Both the position numbers and the translations under genes were made by a program. A stretch of DNA of 64,000 nt from HyVt-477 sp965224605 (lineage in GTDB: Bacteria; Pseudomonadota; Gammaproteobacteria; Thiotrichales; Thiotrichaceae): contig CBDCZP010000010.1 in the NCBI GenBank assembly GCA_965224605.1, forward strand, positions 248,001 through 312,000, written 5' to 3'. This document shows positions 35,501-42,215 of this stretch, piece by piece (the stretch's first letter is position 1; every line of letters starts with the position of its first letter). The notes under the pieces were generated by a model. That model did no database searches. It saw only the letters and a program-made list of their open reading frames with translations, and was not told the origin of the DNA.

Positions 35501-37237
35501 ATCATCTGTGCTAAAGGATTCTGCGGTTCCTTCATAACCGACATGTTGATAAAGGGTTGCGGCACATCCAGCAGGTACTTTGATAGAACTGACATTGTCA
35601 TTGCCTATCGGGTTATCCCGTAAATCTTCATCATCGTTGGTAAATACCTCGGCTATACCCGCAAAATTACCATGCTGGAAAAGTGAAACCTGCGCATTGA
35701 TTGCTTCCAATTGCGCTCTGTCCGCTGGATGGCCGCCTGAGGCTATATCAATTAATAATGAGTTTTCACTTAAGGTGGTAATGGCGGTACTGATAATGCC
35801 AGAAGGAGCATCTATGGCATTGGTTGCCACTGCCTGTGGAGTGTTTTGAATAACGCCATTGATTTGTAATGCACTGGCAGTGATATCCTTACCATTGTGA
35901 GCTATGGCAATACTTTGGCTACCCGATGCAGGTAGTTCTGTATCCAGTAGATAAAAGAGTTCGGTGCTGATAGAAGTACTTCCCGGCTTTATGGAAGCAA
36001 AGCTATTGGGGATGGCATGCATCGCAATGCCCCCATAGCTGATAGCAGTTACCCGACCGACATCTCCCTTATTTTCTATGCCAACGCTGACAACAACCGC
36101 ACGGTTACTGCCCGCTACCAAGGCATGACTGAAATTAATAGACCCTGCTCCACCTGCTTGCTGACTGGATGCGCCAAGAGTGATAGAACCCGGAATTAAA
36201 GATCCTGTTGGTCCATCGGGTGTAACGGTGATATTGACCGTTTGGGATACCGGAGTATGAGTATTATCAGTGACTGTAATGATCAATGCTGTACTCGTAC
36301 TCCCTGAAAGTGGAGCCAGCGTTAGGGTTGCTGTACTGTTGCCATTATCCGTTAATGTAGCGTAACTAGGCAATGCTACACTGCTAAAACTTAATGCATC
36401 GCTATCAGCATCTGTCGCTGTCAAGGTGATGGTTTTGGTAGTACCTTCTTGTACGCTGTGGTCACTTGTCGCATTGAATACAGGGGGTTGATTAACGGGC
36501 GCGGTTATCGCTGCGGGTGCAAATACCGCCACCGAATGTGCGACCCGATTCATACCACTGGTATTCCATTGCAGGGAATAATTACCTGCTACACCCGCTT
36601 GTAGAGTACTTCCGCCACCTTGGCTGCTAGATGCACCATGTCCCCAAAAACTGGTTTGACTGCTATTTGCTTGTAACAGAGCACGATCTGTAGGGTGTCC
36701 GCCAGACGTAACATCCAACAATAAGGAATCGGCTGTTAAGGTATTGATTGATGTACTGAGACTGGAAGGGCTGTCAACGGCATTAGTCGCTACTGCTTCT
36801 GGGCTTCCTTGAACCACACCCTTGAGCAATACCGCTCCTACGCTGATATTTGTTGCGTTATGTGCCACCTGAATCGCATGACCACCTGTCGAAGGTAACT
36901 CTGTATCAATTAGGTAGAACAGCTCTGAACTTATAGAAGTACTTCCCGGTTTTAGGAAGGCAAAGCTATTAGGTATCGCGTGCATTGTTACACCACCATA
37001 GGTAATGTTGGCAGTGCGAGCGATATACCCTTTGGCTTCAAGCGAGACACCGACAACAACGGTACGATTATCTCCTGTTGTCAATTGATGGTTAAAATTA
37101 AGGATTCCGGCTCCACCGGATTGCTGGCTGGACGAACCGACAGTGACACTGGCATAGCTATTCTGCGTTATACAAAATAGGGTTGCCGTTAAAAGAAGGT
37201 GTGATATTTGTTTGATACAGAATAGATTTAAATTCAC
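26567..37237 (-). CDS. giant secreted SpvB/RHS-type polymorphic toxin
   Basis: A 3556-residue protein. A signal peptide ends NSYAS. Three copies of a beta-rich module follow (G-SSQQ-GGAG-NF-H...GMNR-AHS); modules 2 and 3 each contain inserted beta-gamma crystallin Greek keys (about 516-600 and 925-1010; NDNVSS and NDDASS calcium motifs). They alternate with cadherin/Ig-like repeats (QPPVLNAISDQSVQEG). SpvB/TcdB-like domain at about 1345-1600, FG-GAP repeats (DVNGDGLSDI) about 1720-2100, YD/RHS repeats about 2380-3160, and the core end YDATTGRFISADPHI to NNPLSYTDPSG near 3207. The tail has a shared region to about 3400 and then a toxin domain. It is likely a surface or exported contact toxin. 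No VgrG or T6SS gene is nearby. Confidence 0.9.
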   Translation of the reverse strand: MNLNLFCIKQISHLLLTATLFCITQNSYASVTVGSSSQQSGGAGILNFNHQLTTGDNRTVVVGVSLEAKGYIARTANITYGGVTMHAIPNSFAFLKPGSTSISSELFYLIDTELPSTGGHAIQVAHNATNISVGAVLLKGVVQGSPEAVATNAVDSPSSLSTSINTLTADSLLLDVTSGGHPTDRALLQANSSQTSFWGHGASSSQGGGSTLQAGVAGNYSLQWNTSGMNRVAHSVAVFAPAAITAPVNQPPVFNATSDHSVQEGTTKTITLTATDADSDALSFSSVALPSYATLTDNGNSTATLTLAPLSGSTSTALIITVTDNTHTPVSQTVNITVTPDGPTGSLIPGSITLGASSQQAGGAGSINFSHALVAGSNRAVVVSVGIENKGDVGRVTAISYGGIAMHAIPNSFASIKPGSTSISTELFYLLDTELPASGSQSIAIAHNGKDITASALQINGVIQNTPQAVATNAIDAPSGIISTAITTLSENSLLIDIASGGHPADRAQLEAINAQVSLFQHGNFAGIAEVFTNDDEDLRDNPIGNDNVSSIKVPAGCAATLYQHVGYEGTAESFSTDDADFSGNTIENDDASSIKVACQTDYWSISASSSQGVGSTRQVGAVGSYTQRWNASGMNRTAHSIVAFAPASAPVTVPVSQPPVLNAISDQSVQEGSTKIITLTATDADGDALSFNSVALPDYATLTDNLDNTATLTLAPLSGDISATLVITVTDGTHTPVSQTVNITVIPDGLTEPLTPSSITLGASSQQAGGAGSINFSHALVAGSNRAVVVSVGIENKGDVGRVTAISYGGIAMHAIPNSFASIKPGSTSISTELFYLLDTELPASGSQSIAIAHNGKDITASALQINGVIQNTPQAVATNAIDAPSGIISTAITTLSENSLLIDIASGGHPADRAQLEAINAQVSLFQHGNFAGIAEVFINDDEDLRDNPIGNDNVSSIKVPAGCAATLYQHVGYEGTAESFSTDDADFSGNTIENDDASSIKVACQTDYWSISASSSQGVGSTRQVGAVGSYTQRWNASGMNRTAHSIVAFAPALISASTNQPPSLNAISDQSVEEGSTKAITLTATDADGDTVTFTSVDMPDYASLTDNHNNTATLTLAPQAGDVGSKTMMVRVSDSINSPVERAFSIAITIAESTNQAPVLNSIGHQTLQEGGNKVITLTATDTDDDSITFSAVSLPSYATLISHQNNTATLTLAPQAGDVGTTVVAIIATDTSHVASQEIINITVNPAVLDNYGFTPLLTQAELTTTSSCTQSSCGQSAMDAGAVYYVIKTTVDHGKVIAFYDAQGRQLGVTILGTASSPDSTGTSTTQTFTVASDDSTTDPVGYLTADFAVSASGAATYNVPIAIPPGSAGVAPEISLNYNSQGGEGIAGLGWSISGFSAISRCPKTRATDGVVGGINFDTNDQFCLDGQRLILVSGRHGAYNSQYKTEIDSYSTITVKQSSGTGLPTKFEVITKAGEIMQYGFTSDSKIGPSSSKILSWGINKLSDKKSNYVDYKYQKINGTTIKDEQVPLSIHYTGNTALGQDPFASIVFNYAENNRPKKSYVAGFEIASTQLLKDIEVRLGANRIRKYELTYKNSFSYNLLQQKRLQSVQECAGANADKCLPETYFVWDGAHTSNIDFVGSGANNIARKSGTINANPDGSTSLPAQFYSPDDDFFAGKDAGIPTFAISNKFDTFGWGTDATRTKWDYEHSDKLIGDVNGDGLSDIVGITFAKDDGSSRRHREFEVALSTGTRFVTGAFDTSRLGAGGTDSEGSTKKYPYYLADVNGDGLSDLISFNFSDVTVALSDGKAFIPKGTWHAGDFNYGQWRETHGATRFVQDVNGDGKADLVGVNNAGVYVALSNGINKFEFGTSKAWIADFKSSSTNLFPYWNYHKENLDTRLELADVNGDGLPDIIGMHPNIGVSVAINTATGFSSRQVWNSETTDEYNPILLGDINGDGLTDLVKFGGLYSGYAKVSYSTGIGFTNFESVFEDISLKGSIKQVPKHLLDVNGDGLSDIVMFSSIGLNVALSTGSGFKYVNFQPEWAAEFGTYPSDTVFCYQCQLPVKKWDTKKDIRTFGDFNGDGLLDIIGINGGGVLVGENKTEPQRITRIVSGGVVADPSIHDGLNRSIDILYDKLTSPLSTSPYRADISATQKGLRPALFVVAKHYSSNGEITGEQERQAAMSYFYKGFDVDRTTYRGSLGFAERTVTDGISDISTTSSYYQRYPYIGSVKNVVTKDKNGVTISSSGNSYLSRQASPKVLRVHLASSNETSYNNSTGTAYKKTQTTNGYPDTCGNTGYVETTIYNLEKEGFYVEDYHADPYLVNHNSKKVTSSTYPQSGDCFARSRLIKSTVTSTSTETDAGTQSRTSSFTYTSEGQIKTETIQPGHDLALTTTYGYDAYGNINHKTVSGSGINPKITTFDYTGAAKGRYPLVTTRIVSDGADQTTLQHYDDRFGTVTHVTDANGLTSSSQYNAFGQKYLQTSATGEKTHIAYNWCKNITIHHSEARYCTTTTSQSGGYSKTYYDQIDRVLRTESIGLGKGSGSTIVYKDKQYNLTTGQLVAESRPYYSDETAEWTTYTYDALERPKTITQPTGLESSVSYDGLTTTKIDVNGKRTQQTLTAEGKTAQVTDALDNTIDYSYFADGNLRQTGVTASTSGGQTAAETPTSITTFSYDTLGNKTGMIDPDMGTWSYTYDPTGALQSQTNANGQTTTMTYDNLGRIKTRVEAEGTHRWYYDSASGKGIGKLHRITSPGNYKKSFTYTSDYGQVASVTEQLPASINSTATTAYTTRTSYDTFGRVATLTYPQADHFNPVIVKHHYTRGALTRISNQAETLNYWEAQQADANGSLTSEKLGNGVTTTKNYDALGRITQIYSGKTNSGSDLQQLTYGFDGAGNLTWRDDNNQLKENFEYDDLYRLKRIQSTYAGQVIPGNTHRYDGHGNITEKDGIHYSYKTGGDKGGVHAVSQVGNQDYRYDSNGNLLSGSGKSYTWTSFDKPAQIIGADGNIRLTYNSERQRILKDGNKETTWYIGGGYERVKKKANNAEIHKYYLSAGGKTVAYITQHKNSNSQWVAQNTRYLLKDHLGSTQMVLDNKGQSLEQLSFSAWGKRRGGGPLLGTLDLSTILAGIERTAIKLGFTGHEHDYEVGLVNMKGRLYDATTGRFISADPHIQAAGDTQSFNRYTYVKNNPLSYTDPSGYFFKKLFRSLKKFFKKYGRTILAIAVGVLTAGAALYAYAGTAAFGLQTLSAIYAANGLGAALIGGAIAGGAGAFASTLVATGSIKDALTAGVFGALSGALAFGIGHGGFIGGGKAGIAVAHGVAQGTVSVLRGGKFKSGFAGGFFGHMAGGTFKGKNVYTRTAFSAAVGGTISKAVGGKFANGAVSAAFTHLFNSEVALGSSLKPINWGQIGSRLWGGLRGLSVAVGRSVLGIFSVAIPSTMGDSTSIIMYHYSPVSKLIGRLGAGQYVTPNGGMSSGMAIQQLALDKPLGIQLYIHPVPGTSSDFIAAPNSLSGNVVAPANGQLGGGTEFITTRSILTLPAYPAPSL
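34078..34966 (-). repeat. internal duplication of the RHS gene, copy A
   Basis: This 0.89-kb segment repeats at 35302-36190 with an offset of exactly 1224 bp (408 codons) and only a few single-base differences (for example near 34283 and 34417). It encodes one beta-rich module with its inserted crystallin domains. Near identity points to recent duplication or ongoing gene conversion. Confidence 0.93.
35302..36190 (-). repeat. internal duplication of the RHS gene, copy B
   Basis: Partner of 34078-34966. The neighbouring Ig-like linkers have diverged more, so the duplicated or converted tract ends at the module edges. Unequal recombination between the copies would delete or add 408 residues in frame. 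Confidence 0.93.
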
Positions 37238-37823
37238 TGTCGTAGCCCCAATATTGATTTCTAGTTTTTAATTTATTGGGTGGAAGATTATTTTAATCCG
37301 GATAATAAATACCATTATCCCGACGAACGGTAGATTGAATATCACTATTATTTTTTATACAAATGAAAAGATAAAAACTTCGCCTAGACTATGTATCTAA
37401 AGGGATATAGAGATAACAGGAAGGACTATTTCGCTGTTAGCTAATTATTATTAATAAACAAAACTTCAAATAGAATTAACCACATAAAGAATTAATGACT
37501 GTTTTATTACTTACATGACTAAGTAACAGTAGAAGAGAGCCTGACAAATGAAATATTATCCCTATAAAACAATGTATTGAATCAATAACGTCCAGCCTGA
37601 ATACAAGAGGTATATTTTATCTGTAACCTAAAGATAAAAGAGCCATGAATCGAACACTTTGCAACCTCAAACTAAATAATTTTTGAATACAACTCAATGA
37701 CATCATGAAGGTGTGATATTTTAAACAGTAAAACCTACTAGAAATAGTAGGTAGTTAGAAAATATTGAATAATCCTATAAAACTGATATGAAATATTAAC
37801 TTTGACAGAACATTAGCATTCTT

Positions 37824-37876
37824 GCTTAATATAATATGCTTAATATAATATGCTTAATATAATATGCTTAATATAG
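37824..37876. repeat. 14-bp tandem repeat
   Basis: Nearly four copies of GCTTAATATAATAT in head-to-tail order, in a noncoding AT-rich region. TATAAT-like hexamers recur in each unit, so it could also affect transcription. No direct evidence of function. Confidence 0.85.
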
Positions 37877-37929
37877 TAAATGAAACTCGAGGTGTATTTA
37901 GGTTGCAAATTTAGTTGGAGACACAAATT

Positions 37930-38017
37930 CCCTCTCCCTAGCAGGGGGAAGGTTAGGGAGGGGGTAGATAGTCTGATAAAAAGAATACCTTAGAACATCT
38001 CCCTGCTAGGGAGAGGG
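37930..38017. repeat. inverted-repeat element (17-bp perfect arms)
   Basis: CCCTCTCCCTAGCAGGG at 37930-37946 and its exact complement at 38001-38017 enclose 54 bp. No target duplication is obvious. It looks like a short palindromic dispersed element of the CCCTCTCCC type seen in many proteobacterial genomes. I found no second copy in the window. Confidence 0.7.
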
Positions 38018-38215
38018 CGCTTATTTCATTTAGTATTGAATTTAGCCTCTTCAGACTCGCCATACTTATTAGTTAGAGTTTGCTACGCATCAATACAAGC
38101 CCAATATGTAACATACTGAAGAATTAAGTATTTTGAATATTCTTTCCACATCGGCTGTATTTTTAATTATAATAGTCAAAAAATAACCATATCAAATGCT
38201 AGGGAAGATTCACTC

Positions 38216-38731
38216 ATGGAAGAAAACGATAAAAAAAGCTGGTGGCTTCTCACTACAAAAGCTAGAAAAGAAGAATACGCAGAGAACAACTTGAATAATC
38301 AGGGCTATAAAACCTATCGTCCTCTTGCGAAAAGACTAAGAACCCGAAGAGGTGTTGAACAAACTGTCATTGAGTCCCTCTTTCCACGCTATATTTTTAT
38401 TTATTTAGATCAATTGAATGATAACTGGGCACCTATTCGTTCTACTTTTGGAGTATCCAGCTTTGTTAGTTTCGGAAATAAACCTGCCAAGGTTGCAGAT
38501 ATTATTATCGACACACTGAAAAGAGAGCAAGATTTACTCGCTGAAAAAGCCATTGATCTAGATCGATACAAGCCAGGCGACATAGTATTAATTAATCAGG
38601 AAGGTGCATTTAAAGGAATGCAAGGCATCTTCCAAAATTATGATGCCGAGCAGCGCACGCAAATTTTACTGAGTATCTTGAATAGTGAGACCATTCTCAC
38701 CATTCCTCCTGCAGAAATAAGCGCTTCCTAA
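38216..38731 (+). CDS. rfaH: RfaH transcription antitermination factor
   Basis: A 171-residue NusG paralogue. The N-terminal domain begins KSWWLLTTKARKEEYAENNL, followed by R-x-x-x-R-x-x-RRGVEQTVIESLFPRYIFI; the variant LFPRY(I/V)F is typical of RfaH. The C-terminal KOW domain starts YKPGDIVLINQEGAFKGMQG. RfaH binds RNA polymerase paused at ops elements and helps long surface-polysaccharide operons. A Wzc-like gene follows downstream, fitting this role. Confidence 0.88.
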   Translation: MEENDKKSWWLLTTKARKEEYAENNLNNQGYKTYRPLAKRLRTRRGVEQTVIESLFPRYIFIYLDQLNDNWAPIRSTFGVSSFVSFGNKPAKVADIIIDTLKREQDLLAEKAIDLDRYKPGDIVLINQEGAFKGMQGIFQNYDAEQRTQILLSILNSETILTIPPAEISAS

Positions 38732-38800
38732 ATTACAGCCAAACCAATAAGAAAACAAACGGAACGCAAAGACTAGCAAATGCGTTCAGACTCGCTTCAG

Positions 38801-38812
38801 GGCTGTAGCCAC
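38801..38812 (+). promoter_or_regulatory. weak ops-like element
   Basis: GGCTGTAGCCAC differs from the core of the E. coli ops sequence (GGCGGTAGC) at one base. It lies on the plus strand between rfaH and the Wzc-like gene, about 400 bp before the latter. The match is short and could be chance. The rest of 38732-39211 shows no gene. Confidence 0.25.
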
Positions 38813-39211
38813 CTCCGCATGCCATAGCTATCGAGATACTATTCATTACACCCGTGTCCTTGCTATAGATACGTGCAATTGCTAATATTCGCGCGCAACT
38901 CCAGAGCGTAAGATATGAATTGTTGCCTACATCTCGACAGAATATTTTTAGCAAAGTGAACTTAATAATAGAAGTTACTACTTACTAATACCGTATGCAG
39001 TGATACCTACATTACCCCAGACCCCGGAAGCGTGACAGGTAAATAGACAGCCACGACGTTATACCTGCCTTTGATCCTGTATATGATCTGCTTCTTGCTT
39101 ATATTGATTAATAGTTCTATATACTATTTGCTGTATAAACAACTGTGGCATGGGTAATAACAAGCTTGCTACATACATCTTTACCACACGAAATATTTAA
39201 AGAAATTAATT

Positions 39212-41440
39212 ATGAGTGCAAAAATCACGCCACGTAATACTGGCATTGGAAGCCATCTGACTGAATTGAACTCTACCCCAGCAGGTACACCTCAATTAAA
39301 TACAATCTATCCTGAAGAGCTGTTAGAACCCAGCAAAGGCCTAAACATTCGAGAGTTTTGGAGTGTTTTAATCCGCCATAAAAAAATGTTAGCGAGCATC
39401 ACTGCACTTGCATTGTTACTTTCCTTACTCATTACGCTATTCATGACGCCGGTCTATCGAGCCAGCACCACCATACAAATTGAACGTCAATCTACAGCGA
39501 TAGCCGATGTCGTCATAGAACCCACAACACGACGGACTGAACGTGATTATTGGCAAACACAGATTCAGTTATTACAAAGCAACACCCTCGCCATTGCGGT
39601 GATGGATAAGCTGGATATAAAAGACACCTTTACGTCAAAAAAAGGATTTTTGTCTTTCCTGCGCTCAGCCCCCCCCACACCCGAAGTTAATTTTCTGAAG
39701 GGTTTACGAGTCGAACCTCTTAATACTTCACAGCTTATTATGATTCATTACGAATCGGACAATCCTGAACTTTCCAGTAAGATTGTTAATGCCATTGCTG
39801 AAACCTTTATTCATTCAAACCTTGATAGGCAGTACAAAAATGCTGAATATACTCAAAAGTTTTTACAAACTCAGCTCGATCAGGCAAAAGTACGTTTAGC
39901 TAAAACTGAAACAGAATTAAACTCGTATGCTCGTGAAAATAAAATTATTGCTCTTGACAATAACCAAACAACATCAACACATATTCTAACTAAACTATCT
40001 GATGAATTTGTAGATGCAGAGCGACATAGAATACAACTTGAAAACGAGCTGTCACAACTGACTACTGCTGCTAACAGCCCTGACCCTTCAATGATGCTTA
40101 ACACCCCGCATATGCACAGCTTGAAGAAAAAGCTGAATACACTTGAAGATCAATATGCTACGGCAAAGAAAAACTATGGCAGTAAAAGCCGTTCCGCTAG
40201 AAAGGCCAAGAAAAAAGTAGAGTATGCACGTGGAAAAATCCGCTCGGAAGCACATTTATATAAGCAATCACTGGATAGTCGTCTAGCAGCTGCAAAACTT
40301 GCCGAAATAGCGCTGAAGAAACGTCTTGGTGCACTTCAAGAAACGGGTCTGGATGTGCAAAGCAAGGTTCACACATTTAACAATATGAAAAGAGAAGTGA
40401 GCTCCAACCAGACTATCTATCAAAGCTTATTAGAGCGCATCAAAGAAGTCGGTGTTGCCAGTGGCATTGAATCTAACAACATCACCGTTATAGATAAAGC
40501 AAGCGTTCCCTACAACAAATACAAACCCAAAATTAAAACCAATTTGATATTTGGAACCTTAATTGGTTTTCTCCTCGGTATTGCCGCTATTTTTCTTCGT
40601 GAGTTCATGGACGACAGTATTAAAGACGCTGATGAGCTTGAACGCATCACACACCTGCCAATGCTGGGTATGATTCCAGAACATAAAGGCCGTAGCAGTG
40701 CTGATATCGCTCAACAAATAATCAAAGAACCCCGATCACAAATGTCAGAAGCTATTCGATCTTTGCGGACTGCATTAAGCTTTTCGACACAAGATGGAGC
40801 ACCGCAAACGTTGTTCTTTACTAGTTCTGAACCCGGCGAAGGAAAAACCAGCATAGCCTTGAATCTGGCAACCGCTTATGCCTTGGCAGGAGAAAGTGTG
40901 CTACTGATTGATGCAGACCTACGCAACCCCTCAGTTCACGCTTTGTTAAAGGTAGACAACCGACAAGGACTCAGTAATTACCTAACTGGCAGCACAGATC
41001 TTCCTTCAGCCACTCAACAAACAACTATATCGGGTTTGCTAGTACTTCCCTCAGGTCCATTACCTCCTGACCCGGTTGAATTGCTATCTGGTAGACGCAT
41101 TAAGGAACTTATTGAGAAGGCTGCTGATCAATATGATCGCATTATCATTGATGGCCCACCCGTTTTAGGGCTGGCTGATGCGCTTATTTTGGGTAACATT
41201 GCTGATGCAACATTGATGACTATACGTTCTGAAGCGACTCTTAAAGCCCCCGTACTTGCCAGTCTGAAACGCTTAAAACAAGCCAATGCTCATGTCATTG
41301 GGACATTAATGAATCAGGCCACACCTCGTGGAGCGGGTTATAACTATTTCCAGTATGATCAAAAAGATGTTGATGAAGTACAGAACAATAGTGTTTTAAG
41401 TATGTACAAAAATAAGATGAAGTCTAAGGACTTGGGCTAG
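39212..41440 (+). CDS. Wzc/GumC-like exopolysaccharide transport tyrosine autokinase
   Basis: A 742-residue inner-membrane protein. It has an N-terminal Wzz domain with a membrane helix (MLASITALALLLSLLITLFM), long periplasmic coiled coils (about 220-420) and a second membrane helix near residue 450 (IFGTLIGFLLGIAAIFL). The cytoplasmic BY-kinase has Walker A SSEPGEGKTSIALN, Walker A' VLLIDADLRNPS and Walker B DRIIIDGPPVLGLAD. The C-terminal tyrosine cluster is sparse (GYNYFQYD...MY). It regulates polysaccharide chain length and export. Neighbouring rfaH suggests co-regulation. No glycosyltransferases are in the window. Confidence 0.9.
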   Translation: MSAKITPRNTGIGSHLTELNSTPAGTPQLNTIYPEELLEPSKGLNIREFWSVLIRHKKMLASITALALLLSLLITLFMTPVYRASTTIQIERQSTAIADVVIEPTTRRTERDYWQTQIQLLQSNTLAIAVMDKLDIKDTFTSKKGFLSFLRSAPPTPEVNFLKGLRVEPLNTSQLIMIHYESDNPELSSKIVNAIAETFIHSNLDRQYKNAEYTQKFLQTQLDQAKVRLAKTETELNSYARENKIIALDNNQTTSTHILTKLSDEFVDAERHRIQLENELSQLTTAANSPDPSMMLNTPHMHSLKKKLNTLEDQYATAKKNYGSKSRSARKAKKKVEYARGKIRSEAHLYKQSLDSRLAAAKLAEIALKKRLGALQETGLDVQSKVHTFNNMKREVSSNQTIYQSLLERIKEVGVASGIESNNITVIDKASVPYNKYKPKIKTNLIFGTLIGFLLGIAAIFLREFMDDSIKDADELERITHLPMLGMIPEHKGRSSADIAQQIIKEPRSQMSEAIRSLRTALSFSTQDGAPQTLFFTSSEPGEGKTSIALNLATAYALAGESVLLIDADLRNPSVHALLKVDNRQGLSNYLTGSTDLPSATQQTTISGLLVLPSGPLPPDPVELLSGRRIKELIEKAADQYDRIIIDGPPVLGLADALILGNIADATLMTIRSEATLKAPVLASLKRLKQANAHVIGTLMNQATPRGAGYNYFQYDQKDVDEVQNNSVLSMYKNKMKSKDLG

Positions 41441-41493
41441 TGGCTAAAGCTAAGTAACAATTAATACTTTATATCTAAAAAATTAATTCATAC

Positions 41494-41985
41494 ATGATCG
41501 ACCCTGTACTCACATTCGATGAGATTAAAGTGCCTGTAATCTCACCCTTACTGAGTCAATATAATATTAAGCTCACCCTGATCAATAATAACGAACCCAT
41601 TCCTGGTAGTTTTTGGGGTGAATCTGAGGCAGGGTTAGTTGACAATCTGCTTTACGTTCGTAAAGACACCCCAGTACACTCCCTTTTACATGAAGCTTGC
41701 CATTATATTTGTATGGATGATGCCAGACGGAAAGGTCTGCACACCAATGCAGGTGGTAACTATGATGAAGAAAATGCGGTCTGCTATTTACAGATTATTC
41801 TAGCCGATCATATTGAAAATCTGGGCAGCCAACGTATCATGCAAGATATGGATGCTTGGGGTTATACCTTTCGATTAGGCTCTGCTGAACAATGGTTTAA
41901 GCATGATGCTGAAGATGCCAAACAATGGCTACTTGATCATGATCTACTGGATAGGCACTCCCAACCTACATTCAAGTTGCGATAG
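41494..41985 (+). CDS. conserved HExxH (HEACH) protein, putative metallohydrolase
   Basis: A 163-residue soluble protein. The segment TPVHSLLHEACHYICMDDAR contains HEACH, a zincin-type HExxH. A downstream NYDEENAVCYLQIILADH offers Glu ligands, so the zinc site could be complete. There is no signal peptide, so it is cytoplasmic. It lies alone between the Wzc-like gene and pbpC. The family looks like an uncharacterised gammaproteobacterial one. The substrate is unknown. Confidence 0.65.
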   Translation: MIDPVLTFDEIKVPVISPLLSQYNIKLTLINNNEPIPGSFWGESEAGLVDNLLYVRKDTPVHSLLHEACHYICMDDARRKGLHTNAGGNYDEENAVCYLQIILADHIENLGSQRIMQDMDAWGYTFRLGSAEQWFKHDAEDAKQWLLDHDLLDRHSQPTFKLR

Positions 41986-42022
41986 CGACTAAAATGGCTT
42001 GAATTGCCTCGCTATCTTTCAT

Positions 42023-42050
42023 ACTAGGGTCTCTTATGAGAGACTCTAGT
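42023..42050. repeat. hairpin between the HExxH gene and pbpC
   Basis: ACTAGGGTCTCT and AGAGACTCTAGT form a near-perfect 12-bp stem with a four-base loop. It follows the HExxH gene by about 40 bp. There is no T-run, so it is not a standard terminator. It may stabilise or end the transcript. Confidence 0.4.
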
Positions 42051-42215
42051 ATTAGCTACTGTCCAGAAGACAGTAATCTTGTGCATCCTGCGTTGAAGGA
42101 ACAAAACACGGGATTATGCAACGTATTGATTTCCCGTGTTTCGCTATCGCTCAACACAGGCTACATTAGCAGCATATATTTACGATAAGTGTTTCTGGAC
42201 AGGAACTAATTAGCT

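Larger units (their letters stand above)
37238..38215. other. intergenic region between the RHS gene and rfaH
   Basis: About 980 bp with 35% or less GC in most parts and no convincing gene. It contains the RHS promoter side, a 14-bp tandem repeat (37824-37876) and a hairpin element (37930-38017). Otherwise I see only AT-rich sequence. Confidence 0.6.

Noticed and set aside
38733..38954. 73-codon minus-strand frame between rfaH and the Wzc-like gene
   Set aside because: No ribosome site and no recognisable motif. The hydrophobic end (VPFVFLLVWL) did not match a PEP-CTERM-type sorting tail well enough.
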